A stretch of 8,105 nt of DNA from Alphaproteobacteria bacterium (GCA_028869355.1 JAGWSK010000478.1:1-8105); one strand, 5' to 3'; numbered from the stretch's first letter, positions 1 to 6,900 are shown. Translations and numbers: made by a program. Notes: a model not told the origin generated them from the letters alone.

Positions 1-254
1 AAGGCGGCGATTCGCTTCGTATCCATGAGATGCGAGAGGAAATCCCGAAATTCGTCCGTGCGCTGCTGCGGCGCCAGGGAGGCGTCGTTCAGGATGGCGT
101 AGCCCTTGTCGATGTTCTGCTGGACGAAGGCGGCCTCGGAGGTGGCGGCATCAGCCGGCGCCGCCTGCAGCATGCCCGTCCAACCGGCGAGCATGCCTAT
201 AGCGGCCGCTTGCAATCCCGAACGGATTGGATTTTGGGAGCCGCTGAAGCGCAT
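1..254 (-). CDS. MlaC-like phospholipid-binding protein, N-terminal part (cut by window edge)
   Basis: Reading the minus strand from an ATG at 254 gives 84 complete codons that run off the left edge without a stop. The first ~37 residues look like an export signal: a short polar/basic start, an Ala/Gly/Leu/Met-rich core, then AAPADAA. The following segment (AFVQQNIDKGYAILND, then QQRTDEFRDFL) matches the start of the MlaC/Ttg2D fold. It aligns without gaps to the complete MlaC-like protein at 7354-8046, with 21 of 43 residues identical. MlaC proteins carry phospholipids through the periplasm between an outer-membrane MlaA and an inner-membrane MlaFEDB ABC transporter; some relatives (HpnM) sit in hopanoid loci. 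An in-frame TGA lies upstream near 316, so 254 is the only ATG upstream of the signal sequence; its ribosome site is weak. No mlaA-type gene precedes it, so it appears to start its own transcript. The family call is inferred from half a protein. Confidence 0.75.
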   Translation of the reverse strand, partial: MRFSGSQNPIRSGLQAAAIGMLAGWTGMLQAAPADAATSEAAFVQQNIDKGYAILNDASLAPQQRTDEFRDFLSHLMDTKRIAA

Positions 255-914
255 GGGGTTCGTTCCGGTAATCTCGCAGCCAAATTGGCAAAGTCCCGCA
301 ACGGCGATAAGGCCGATTCACCGGAATGAGATATGCGGGATTCCTGAAGAATTCATTTCGCTGGGCGTCTTGCGGCCGCGCCGTAAATCGGCGGGCCAGC
401 GCGGCGTGGGAGGGGGAATCGCCGGTGCCGGCCCGCCGTGCGGGCGACGTACCGCCCAAAGGTTCTAAAAAAATCTCTCCGCCTTGGTTGCGATAAAGCA
501 GTGACAATATGCGACTCGTTACATGAACGTAGTCTGAACTGCGTGATGTCATGCTGCCCCAGTTGTCGCAAAACTAACCAGGCGAAAAAATGATTTGATC
601 ATCGCGGCAAAATCGAGTCGCCACCGCTGGCTGGGATGACGCCGGGCTATTTCCAAACACAACAGGCTTGCTTACAAAAGGCTGAAACATGACCGGCTGC
701 TCGGGGCCGAATCTCCACCGAATTCGCCCATTCCACCAATGTGGCGGAGAACTGAAGCAAGCGCTTGGAAGTAAAGGCACAGCCGCCGCAAGATTGCGTG
801 CGGCGGCGGCTTGTTTGCACACTGAACCTTCAGGTTTCACGGCCCGGCCATTGCGTTTCGACGTTGTGCCGCGGCCAGTTTAGGCGATAGCATCCCGGCG
901 GTTAGAGCTCTTTT
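255..914. other. intergenic stretch, no convincing gene
   Basis: Together with the repeat that follows, this makes about 830 bases without a believable gene. Open frames on both strands lack ribosome sites, family motifs and sensible composition; they translate to Arg/Pro/Ala-rich noise. GC-rich small palindromes occur, for example a six-base stem at 431-436/440-445 with a three-base loop. The part around 465-600 is more AT-rich and could hold promoters, but I cannot place a convincing -35/-10 pair. A stronger hairpin at 781-816 is listed separately. It should contain the promoter of the leftward MlaC-like gene and perhaps that of the rightward triplet. Confidence 0.5.
781..816 (+). terminator. 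GC-rich hairpin followed by a T-rich run, possible terminator
   Basis: The arm GCCGCCGCA at 782-790 pairs perfectly with TGCGGCGGC at 799-807 across an eight-base loop. TTGTTT follows at 811-816 after three further bases. This resembles a rho-independent terminator read on the plus strand, but the T run is interrupted and offset from the stem. No plus-strand gene ends nearby, so it would have to end a small RNA or an unrecognised short transcript, or shield the downstream genes from read-through. Confidence 0.35.
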
Positions 915-1058
915 CCTCTCCCCTTGAGGGCCTTGAGGGAGAGGGATGCAGCGCCCCGACCAGTGCGGCTTTGCCGCACTGGCGGAATCAAAAAATCTCG
1001 CGCGAAACGCGCGGGGGCTTACGAAGTAAGGGCGCATTGGCGCTGCTGGGTGAGGGGA
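915..1058. repeat. compound palindromic intergenic repeat (REP-like, cloverleaf-shaped)
   Basis: Several inverted repeats are packed together. CCTCTCCC at 915-922 pairs with GGGAGAGG at 937-944. An eight-base stem, GCAGCGCC 948-955 with GGCGCTGC 1039-1046, encloses three further hairpins: a perfect ten-base stem 960-969/973-982 with loop TTT, CGCGCG 999-1004/1008-1013 with loop AAA, and CTTAC 1018-1022/1026-1030 with loop GAA. A nine-base unit, CCTTGAGGG, is tandemly repeated at 922-930 and 931-939. The element closes with GGGTGAGGGG. An opening CTCTCCCC and a closing GGTGAGGGG are typical of dispersed intergenic palindromes in many alphaproteobacterial genomes, so a mobile repeat is the likely explanation. 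It lies only 12 bases before the ribosome site of the first triplet gene, so it may also be transcribed as a structured leader. Confidence 0.6.
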
Positions 1059-1070
1059 CTTGGAAGCAAG

Positions 1071-1075
1071 AGGAG
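1071..1075 (+). promoter_or_regulatory. ribosome binding site that fixes a GTG start
   Basis: AGGAG sits eight bases before GTG at 1084. This favours GTG 1084 over the in-frame TTG at 1060. It also leaves the signal peptide as the true N-terminus and keeps the palindromic repeat outside the coding region. Confidence 0.75.
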
Positions 1076-1083
1076 TAAACCTC

Positions 1084-1974
1084 GTGCCGGGAATTTCGCG
1101 AATCTGTTTGACCATCGGTATCGCCTGCGCCGCGGGAGCATTTCTCACCACGGCCTCGGCGCAGAACAATTTCCTCAACGACGGCAACATCGCCGCGTTG
1201 GCGAAGGATGTCTCTATCCGCGATCTCGCGCCCGATACCATGACGTCCTGGGTGCCGGACCGGCCTACGGGCGACGATTTTCTTCCGCCCACGGACGGCA
1301 GTCCCGGCCCTGTGATGTCGCCGCAAAACCGGCCCTACGTCCCGAATGGCGGCGGGCGTCAGCCGACATATCGCATTGCGGACACCAACAATCCCATTCT
1401 CAAACCCTGGGCGATTGAGCAGATGGAAAAGGCCAATGCCGAGGTGCGCGCCGGCAAGGTGCCGTTTATTGTCCGCGAGCGCTGTTGGCCTGCCGGCGTT
1501 CCAGGTTTTACGGTGTACACACGCGTGCAGCCGATCCACTTCTATGAAGGCAAGCACGAGATCACGATCGTCAACGAGCTGAACACGCAGATCCGGCACG
1601 TCTATATGGACGTCCCGCACTCGAAAAACCCGGGACACACCTGGTACGGCGAATCGGTCGGCCATTACGAAGGTGACGAACTCGTCGTCGACACGATCGG
1701 ACTCAATGACAAGACTTTTGTCGACAATTACCGCACGCCGCATACGGACAAAATCCATGTTATTGAACGGTTCAAGCTGATCGAAGGCGGCAATATCCTT
1801 CAGGCAACGGTCAGGGTGGAGGACCCGGGTGCGTTCAATATGCCCTGGACGGGTGTGCAGCGCTGGAAGCGAATCGCGCGGCCGCTTGAGGAATATCTCT
1901 GCGAAGAGAGCAACGCCGGTTTCTATAATTATGATGTGGCGCCGATCCCAACCGCTCTGAAAGCCGACTTCTAG
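1084..1974 (+). CDS. exported protein of uncharacterised tandem family, copy 1
   Basis: The protein has 296 residues from GTG 1084. Residues 1-26 form a clear Sec signal peptide with an Ala-X-Ala site (TASA) before QNN. The mature part shows conserved blocks: PDRPTGDDFLPP, QPTYRIAD, NPILKPWA, RERCWPAGVPG (Cys134), IRHVYMDVPHS, WYGESVGHYEGDELVVDT (from Trp187), DNYRTPHT (from Asp214), HVIERF, VEDPGAFNMPW, a late Cys273 and a terminal ADF. I recognise the pattern of VRHVY, GESVGHYEGD.LVVDT, HVVERY and VEDP..F..PW from large families of secreted hypothetical proteins abundant in Acidobacteriota and some Proteobacteria. I know of no assigned function. No classical enzyme motif or transmembrane segment is evident beyond the signal; a periplasmic beta-rich domain is a guess. 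Roughly 60% identical by eye to copy 2, which starts 29 nt downstream, so the genes are probably co-transcribed. Confidence 0.85.
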   Translation: MPGISRICLTIGIACAAGAFLTTASAQNNFLNDGNIAALAKDVSIRDLAPDTMTSWVPDRPTGDDFLPPTDGSPGPVMSPQNRPYVPNGGGRQPTYRIADTNNPILKPWAIEQMEKANAEVRAGKVPFIVRERCWPAGVPGFTVYTRVQPIHFYEGKHEITIVNELNTQIRHVYMDVPHSKNPGHTWYGESVGHYEGDELVVDTIGLNDKTFVDNYRTPHTDKIHVIERFKLIEGGNILQATVRVEDPGAFNMPWTGVQRWKRIARPLEEYLCEESNAGFYNYDVAPIPTALKADF

Positions 1975-1990
1975 ACCTCCAACCCGCCGC

Positions 1991-1996
1991 GGAGGA
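1991..1996 (+). promoter_or_regulatory. strong ribosome binding site for copy 2
   Basis: GGAGGA at 1991-1996 ends seven bases before ATG 2004. It selects that ATG over the adjoining in-frame TTG at 2001. Confidence 0.75.
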
Positions 1997-2003
1997 CGGT
2001 TTG

Positions 2004-2867
2004 ATGTCAGCAAATCACACCGTGGGTGCCGCATCCCTGTCGCTCGTCACGCTGCTCTGCGTGGCATCCGCTGATGGCCTGTCCGCTGCCGGCGCGATTC
2101 CCGATTTCGCGCCCGACAACCGCACCGCCTGGTTTCCCGATCGGCCGGCCGGCGACGACTTTCTGCCTCCTGAGTCAGGTCCCGGTCCGGTCGTCGCGGA
2201 TTCCACCCATCCGTACACGCCCAATGATGAGGGGCGGAATACCGGGATCCAGCCGACCTATCGCATTGCTGACCTGACGAATCCCATTCTCAAGCCGTGG
2301 GCCGCCGCCCAGATGAAAAAAGCCAATGACGAAGTTCTGGCCGGTGGTGTGCCCTTTGTCGCGCGGGAGCGCTGCTGGCCTGCCGGTGTCCCTGGTTTCG
2401 ACATCATGCGGCGCGTTGCGCCGGTCTGGGTCGTTCAGTCGCCCAAAGAGGTGCTGCTGATCTGGCCGAGCGATCAGCAGGTCCGGCATGTCTATCTCAA
2501 CGTCCCGCATTCCCGAAACCTGAAGCCATCCTGGTACGGAGAATCCGTCGGGCATTATGAAGCCGGCGAACTCGTCGTGGATACCGTCGGCCTGAATGAC
2601 AAGAGCTTCATTGACAATTACCGCACGCCGCACACGACGCAGCTTCATGTGGTGGAACGCTTCAGCCTGATCGGCGGCGGCAAGACGCTGCAAGTGCAGA
2701 TCGAAGTGGAAGATCCCGGCGCATTCAACACAAGCTGGCGGGCGGTGCAGCGCTTCCGCCGCTGGACCGACGGAACAATGGCGCCCAGCGCCTGCGCGGA
2801 AAACAATTTCGATTATTTCACTTACCGCGTTGAGCCCATTCCGCAGTCCGCTAAAGCGGATTTTTGA
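2004..2867 (+). CDS. exported protein of uncharacterised tandem family, copy 2
   Basis: The protein has 287 residues, starting at ATG 2004 behind a strong Shine-Dalgarno. The N-terminus is a signal peptide (hydrophobic run SLSLVTLLCVAS, cleavage probably near residues 25-31). It has the same block order as copy 1: PDRPAGDDFLPP, QPTYRIAD, NPILKPWA, RERCWPAGVPG (Cys124), VRHVYLNVPHS, WYGESVGHYEAGELVVDT (from Trp177), DNYRTPHT (from Asp204), HVVERF, VEDPGAF, CAENN (Cys264) and a terminal ADF. Its N-terminus lacks the ~15-residue linker found after the signal in copy 1, and four residues are inserted before QPTYRIAD. The region around residues 130-150 differs most from copy 1, which could mark a ligand- or partner-specific loop. 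Its stop overlaps the next start. Exported location and family membership are well supported; function is unknown. Confidence 0.85.
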   Translation: MSANHTVGAASLSLVTLLCVASADGLSAAGAIPDFAPDNRTAWFPDRPAGDDFLPPESGPGPVVADSTHPYTPNDEGRNTGIQPTYRIADLTNPILKPWAAAQMKKANDEVLAGGVPFVARERCWPAGVPGFDIMRRVAPVWVVQSPKEVLLIWPSDQQVRHVYLNVPHSRNLKPSWYGESVGHYEAGELVVDTVGLNDKSFIDNYRTPHTTQLHVVERFSLIGGGKTLQVQIEVEDPGAFNTSWRAVQRFRRWTDGTMAPSACAENNFDYFTYRVEPIPQSAKADF

Positions 2868-3772
2868 TGGTGATGATGCGTGCATTCGCGCTGTTCGTGC
2901 TCGGCCTCGCTTCGATGACAGCGATATCCACTGCAACGGCGTCCGATGGAGTGCCCGATTTCTCCGGCCCGTGGGGCCGCAACATGTTCAATTTTGAACC
3001 GCCGGACAGCGGAATTGGTCCGATCGTCAATCTCCGCCGGCTCGGCGCCAATGCCGGCATATCGGTCGTGGACGGAGATCCGATCCCGCTGGTCGGCGAT
3101 TACATGAACCCGATCCTCAAACCCGAAGCCGCGGCCATCGTGAAACGGCATGGCGAGGAATCGCAAAACGGCCACGACATACCGGACCCCAGCAATCAGT
3201 GCGGTGTCTATTCGCCGCCATTTCTGTTTGCGATTCAGCTCGGCATGCAGCTGATCCAGCGAAAAAACGACATAGTCATTCTGTACACCCAAAACGCGCA
3301 GGTCCGGCGTGTCCGGCTGAATTCCAGCCATCCAGGCGGACTGAAACCCACGCCGATGGGGGATTCGATCGGCCACTACGAAGGCGAAACGCTGATTGTC
3401 GACACGGTCGGCATCAAGCTGGAGCCCTATACTGTGGTGGATCGTTTCGGCACGCCGCAAAGCGAAGCCATGCATGTGGTTGAGCGCTATCGCCTGATCG
3501 ATGCGAAACAGGCGCAAGCGGCGTTGGACCGGCATGCCGGCGTGGTCGGCATCACAGGTCCGATTGCGCCCGATCCCCGGTATGAAAAGGCATTGCGGGT
3601 CGAGCTCACGGTCGAAGATCCGAATGTGTTCACTGCGCCATGGAATGCCAATGTCACCTACCGGCGCGTGATCCGCGGCTATAATGAAGGCGCCTGCGCG
3701 GAGAACAATGTCGACATGTTTCACAGCGGCGATCTGAAACACATGCCGGTCGCCAACTCTCCCGACTTCTAG
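2867..3772 (+). CDS. exported protein of uncharacterised tandem family, divergent copy 3
   Basis: The protein has 301 residues from ATG 2867, which overlaps the previous TGA by one base (TGATG), pointing to translational coupling. In-frame ATGs at 2873 and 2876 are alternative starts; no strong ribosome site separates them. The signal peptide is LFVLGLASMTAISTATA. The mature protein opens with PDFSGPWG, then shows NPILKPEA, a Cys at residue 112 in a changed context (NQCGVYSPP), VRRVRLNSSHPGG, GDSIGHYEGETLIVDT (from Gly165), HVVERYRL, VEDPNVFTAPW, CAENN (Cys277) and a terminal PDF. Compared with copies 1 and 2 it lacks RERCWPAGVPG, and VDRFGTPQS replaces DNYRTPHT. It also carries an Ala/Gln-rich insertion near residues 210-240. 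It belongs to the same family but has likely diverged in its binding or active region. It appears to be the last gene of the operon. Confidence 0.85.
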   Translation: MVMMRAFALFVLGLASMTAISTATASDGVPDFSGPWGRNMFNFEPPDSGIGPIVNLRRLGANAGISVVDGDPIPLVGDYMNPILKPEAAAIVKRHGEESQNGHDIPDPSNQCGVYSPPFLFAIQLGMQLIQRKNDIVILYTQNAQVRRVRLNSSHPGGLKPTPMGDSIGHYEGETLIVDTVGIKLEPYTVVDRFGTPQSEAMHVVERYRLIDAKQAQAALDRHAGVVGITGPIAPDPRYEKALRVELTVEDPNVFTAPWNANVTYRRVIRGYNEGACAENNVDMFHSGDLKHMPVANSPDF

Positions 3773-3892
3773 ATAGCCTTTTTTGCGCTACGCGCGGCCA
3801 GCCCCTGGAGTCGTCGCGCCTCGGCGGTTCAAGTTCTCTCTTCGGCGGTCGAACCTTCGCGCCGCTTCAAATCTCGATCGGCGACGCAGCCC

Positions 3893-4516
3893 TCAGTTTA
3901 TGCGGCCGACCCAGGCCATGCAGAAGAAACCGACATTCTCCGCGTTCCGCACCGCCCGGTCCGATCCCTGAGCCTTCAGCCGGTTTACCCCTTCGATGCC
4001 ATAGCAAGCCCCGCCATTCGTATCGTCAACGGTACCCGCCGCGTGATGCGAGAGCTCATGCAGCAGGGTCTCGATGATGCACTGGGCGTCCTGCGCCCAC
4101 ATAGGATTGGTGAAGCAGGAGGGGCCGATCGTCATTCGCGATCCGCCGGTGTTTATCTGAGCCGTTTCCCAGCTCTGAATGTCGGAAACGGTCGCGGTAT
4201 TCAGGCCGCGCAGCACATCTCTCGATGTATAGCTCAACATCTCGGCGTTGCCGTGAGCGTAATTGGCGTCATAGTATACTTTGAACGTCAACGACGCGAT
4301 CTTCGCCGACATTGCCTTGCAGGCGTCGACAAGATACTTCAGGCTTTCTTTCTCGACCGCCCCAAAATACTTGATGAACGTCGTGTCGACTTTCGAACCT
4401 TTCTGAGTGCCTTTGCCGATGTCTGTGACCAACGCCTCCAAGCCCTTGCGGGCTGCGGCATAGGCGGTGCTGATTTTCCCCAGTTCGGTCGTCGGGAAGT
4501 TGTTGAACTTCGACAT
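3893..4516 (-). CDS. aspzincin (M35)-like HExxH zinc metalloprotease
   Basis: The protein has 207 residues from ATG 4516. Residues 153-157 are the zinc motif HELSH, embedded in ETLLHELSHHAAG. It is followed by GTVD (161-164), whose Asp is the expected third zinc ligand, then a Tyr-Gly pair (172-173) and a C-terminal helix NRLKAQGSDRAVRNAENVGFF. This order (HExxH, GTxD, YG, then a helix with Asn-Ala-Glu/Asp-Asn) is that of the aspzincin group of M35-type, often lysine-specific, metalloendopeptidases; the GTxD-to-YG spacing here is longer than usual. The N-terminal half is a helical Ala/Lys-rich region. Several cysteines suggest disulfides, yet no Sec signal is visible. I chose 4516 because GGGGAA lies seven bases upstream; an in-frame ATG at 4585 would add 23 residues and has no good ribosome site. 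It converges on the triplet operon and follows the receptor gene by about 230-300 bases. Confidence 0.75.
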   Translation of the reverse strand: MSKFNNFPTTELGKISTAYAAARKGLEALVTDIGKGTQKGSKVDTTFIKYFGAVEKESLKYLVDACKAMSAKIASLTFKVYYDANYAHGNAEMLSYTSRDVLRGLNTATVSDIQSWETAQINTGGSRMTIGPSCFTNPMWAQDAQCIIETLLHELSHHAAGTVDDTNGGACYGIEGVNRLKAQGSDRAVRNAENVGFFCMAWVGRIN

Positions 4517-4585
4517 CGCTTCGTTCCCCGAGAGTGGCGTTTTCACCGTGGCTAGCGGCGCGCCGAGCTTACTCGTCCGCGTCAT

Positions 4586-4815
4586 CCTCGACAACTACGC
4601 AACCCACAAGCACGCCCAGATGCGTGCCAGCGAGCGAAGCTCGTGCGTACGAAGCAGCCCGCAGCTCCTCCGAAGAGCAGGGCGCGAAGGAGGGCGAATG
4701 GCATGCGGAAGGGGCAATGTGCGGGTCAATCCCGAGCCCAATGTCCCACACTCGCGCTTCGCGCTCGCGGGGGGGAAAGAGAAATTGAAAACGATTCCGG
4801 CCGAAACGAAGCGCT
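4586..4815. other. gap between receptor gene and metalloprotease gene, small palindromes
   Basis: There is no supported gene. Short hairpins occur (CGAGC-GAA-GCTCG at 4631-4643 and CGCG-CTT-CGCG at 4753-4763), together with a seven-G run at 4769-4775. The purine-rich stretch after that run does not form a standard terminator for the leftward receptor gene. The gap probably contains the promoter of the metalloprotease gene, but no -35/-10 pair can be named with confidence. Confidence 0.35.
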
Positions 4816-6900
4816 CTAATACCGATATCGTATCCCGGCGCGGAGCAGGCGCGGCGCCTCGATGCTGAGTGTCTGATCGGCGGCGCGTGAGGTTCCGATC
4901 ACCGCATTGAAGACATTGTCCACCGCTCCATAAACGTCGAGTCGCGGAATGATGTGGAAACTCGCCTCCACATCGACCGTGGTCGCGGAACCGGTCGGCA
5001 GCGTGTTCAAATCATCCGACCAGCGATTTGACTCGTAGTGCAGGTCGGCTTCCAGGGTGAGAAGCGGGAGCGGATTGGCAATGATGCCGCCGGTGATGGT
5101 CCAGCGCGGCGTTTGCTGCGGCCGTTTGCCGGTGAGCCGCGGCGCCTGCGTACTGCCGAACACATGCGCGTCCATGAAGTTGAAGCCGCCGCGAACCGAG
5201 AGCAGCGAGTCGATCGCGTATTGCACGTCGCCTTCCATGCCATAGCCGCGGATATCGCCGACATTTTGCCGCTGCTGCAGTACACCACCCGCCGGCAGAA
5301 AGCCGACGCCATTGGGAAATGTACCCGGCCCATTGGCGATCGTGACCAGCGTGACGGCATCGGAAATCTGATTGTAAAAACCCGTCAAATCCCAGGTGAG
5401 CGGTCCCCGCTCCTGCCCGATACCGATTTCGGCTCCATAAAGCTTTTCCGGTTGCAGGGCTGAGTTGGCTTCCAGATAGGAATTGCCTGCCCGGAACGAT
5501 CGGTAGAGCTCATTCAGCGACGGCGAACGAAATCCCTCATAAGCTGCGGACCGGATGAAGAAGCCGTAGTCCAGTTCGCGGCGCACTCCGGCGCGCGCGG
5601 TTGGAATACTGACGCTCGAATTGAGCGTGAGATTGTTCAGTGTGACCGCTCCGGTCGCAAGCGAACGCTCGGTCGTGTGGCCGTCGTAATTGCGCGACTC
5701 ATCAATGCGTGCGCCCAGTGTGAACAGCCAGTCATCGATTCGGCTGGCGCCTTCGGCATAGATACCGGCGATCAGTTGCCGTCCGCCGGTAAAGCGGCTC
5801 GATTGAAAATTGCCGTTGGAAAAGCTGAACAATTCGCGCGATTGGCCATCATAAAGTCGAGCATCCGTACCCAGCTCCCAATCGAGCCAGGAGAAACTGC
5901 CGCGAACCGCGGCATTCGCGCCCCATCCCAGCGCCGGCACCGCATACTGATCGCCGACCGGAAAAGTCGAAGCACGGTTGGGGCCGATGCCAACCGTGAA
6001 ATTGCTCATGTTCGTATCGCGAAACCAGGTCTGCACACGCCATCCCAATTCGCCAGGCAGTTCGGCATGGGCAATGGTGATGCTGCCGCTGGTGCCGTTG
6101 GCGGTCGAACTGGCGCCTGCAAGTCCGGTGAGCTGCTTTTGATCGTAATAACCCACTCGCGCGGTTATCTGCGTGCCGGGTGTGATCTCGATGCCGGCAT
6201 GAACGGATTCGTTGCTCGCCTGCAGCGCCAGCGGCGTGTCGGCGGCGCCGCGCTGCGACGCCACCAGCGGTATCCAGCCGCTGCTGTCGAGGTACATCGC
6301 GCTCGCGCCGATACTCACATTGTCGTACTGGTCGCTTCCGGCGCCGGCGACGCGGCCCTCTTTGACCTGGCCGATCTCGCCATCCAGCACTGCGCTGTTG
6401 CCCGCCCTTTCGGTGAGCGCGATAACGCCGGTCAGTGCGCCCGCGCCATACGGTCCGGCGCCCGCGCCTTTGACGATTTCGGCGCCGGCAATGTCTTCCG
6501 CCGGCAGCGATGTCCAAATCACCCATTGTCCGAACGGATCATTCTGCGGCACGCCATCGAGCGTGACGAGCGCGCGTCCGGCGCCCGATGCGCCGATCGA
6601 ACGGAGTGATACTGCCTGTGCGGTGGGATTGGCCGAAAGGCTGCTGTTGCGGTGAAACAGCGACAGCCCCGGCACCTGCTCGAGCGCCGTATCGAGCTGG
6701 GGTGTTACCTCCAATTGCTGATCGCTCACGATGGTTGTCGAGTACGCGGCGTTGCCGACGGGATCGGGTGGGCGAGCGCTGATCACCACTTGTTCCGGGA
6801 TGGTCTCCTGCGCCATTGCCGGTGCGAAAGTCGCAGCGCTGACTGCGAGTGCTGCCGCAGCTCCCCGATATCCAGGTGCCCGAAGCCGGGTGTATTCCAT
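4816..6900 (-). CDS. TonB-dependent outer-membrane receptor
   Basis: The protein has 694 residues from ATG 6900. AGGGGGAA at 6914-6907 lies six bases upstream and decides against the in-frame GTG at 6918. Residues 1-30 are a signal peptide ending AMA before QET. A TonB-box-like segment, EQVVISA, lies at about 36-42. The plug domain follows (about 45-160) with TTIVSDQQL, ALEQVPGLSLF, VSLRSIGASGAGRALVTLDGVP and AGAEIVKGAGAGPYGAGALTG. The rest is a 22-strand-type beta barrel, with the receptor signature SLNELYRSFRAGNSYLEAN then LQPEKLYGAEIG and a C-terminal aromatic residue (RYRY) typical of barrel insertion. It would take up a scarce ligand across the outer membrane using TonB/ExbBD, which are not encoded here. 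Length is normal, and no N-terminal signalling extension (FecA type) is present. The substrate cannot be deduced; no riboswitch, Fur box or transport partner is recognisable nearby. Confidence 0.93.
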   Translation of the reverse strand: MEYTRLRAPGYRGAAAALAVSAATFAPAMAQETIPEQVVISARPPDPVGNAAYSTTIVSDQQLEVTPQLDTALEQVPGLSLFHRNSSLSANPTAQAVSLRSIGASGAGRALVTLDGVPQNDPFGQWVIWTSLPAEDIAGAEIVKGAGAGPYGAGALTGVIALTERAGNSAVLDGEIGQVKEGRVAGAGSDQYDNVSIGASAMYLDSSGWIPLVASQRGAADTPLALQASNESVHAGIEITPGTQITARVGYYDQKQLTGLAGASSTANGTSGSITIAHAELPGELGWRVQTWFRDTNMSNFTVGIGPNRASTFPVGDQYAVPALGWGANAAVRGSFSWLDWELGTDARLYDGQSRELFSFSNGNFQSSRFTGGRQLIAGIYAEGASRIDDWLFTLGARIDESRNYDGHTTERSLATGAVTLNNLTLNSSVSIPTARAGVRRELDYGFFIRSAAYEGFRSPSLNELYRSFRAGNSYLEANSALQPEKLYGAEIGIGQERGPLTWDLTGFYNQISDAVTLVTIANGPGTFPNGVGFLPAGGVLQQRQNVGDIRGYGMEGDVQYAIDSLLSVRGGFNFMDAHVFGSTQAPRLTGKRPQQTPRWTITGGIIANPLPLLTLEADLHYESNRWSDDLNTLPTGSATTVDVEASFHIIPRLDVYGAVDNVFNAVIGTSRAADQTLSIEAPRLLRAGIRYRY

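Noticed and set aside
353..571. Minus-strand open frames in the left spacer, including one of 72 codons.
   Set aside because: They are Arg-rich low-information translations without ribosome sites, overlapping one another in different frames.
988..3742. Long minus-strand open frames (up to 348 codons) opposite each of the three tandem genes, with resembling translations.
   Set aside because: They resemble each other only because the sense genes are paralogues and high-GC codon use removes antisense stops. They lack signal peptides and ribosome sites, and their translations are Arg/His/Asp-rich with no family motif, whereas the plus-strand frames have all of these.
3779..3795. T6 run followed by GCGC-TAC-GCGC just after the triplet operon, considered as a terminator.
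   Set aside because: On the plus strand the T run precedes the hairpin, and on the minus strand the hairpin is followed by A residues, so the order is wrong for both directions.
3821..3855. Imperfect direct repeat TCGGCGGTTCAA / TCGGCGGTCGAA 21 bases apart, with GGTTC/GAACC also able to pair; briefly suggested a tRNA T-arm.
   Set aside because: No acceptor or anticodon arms surround it and the repeat is short (10 of 12 bases), so neither a tRNA nor an attachment site is supported.
4043..4555. A 170-codon plus-strand open frame across the metalloprotease gene.
   Set aside because: It lies antisense to the HELSHH/GTVD coding frame and has no recognisable content.
5677..6609. A 310-codon plus-strand open frame inside the receptor gene.
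   Set aside because: The opposite strand is an unmistakable TonB receptor with plug and barrel signatures; the plus frame is a GC-driven shadow.
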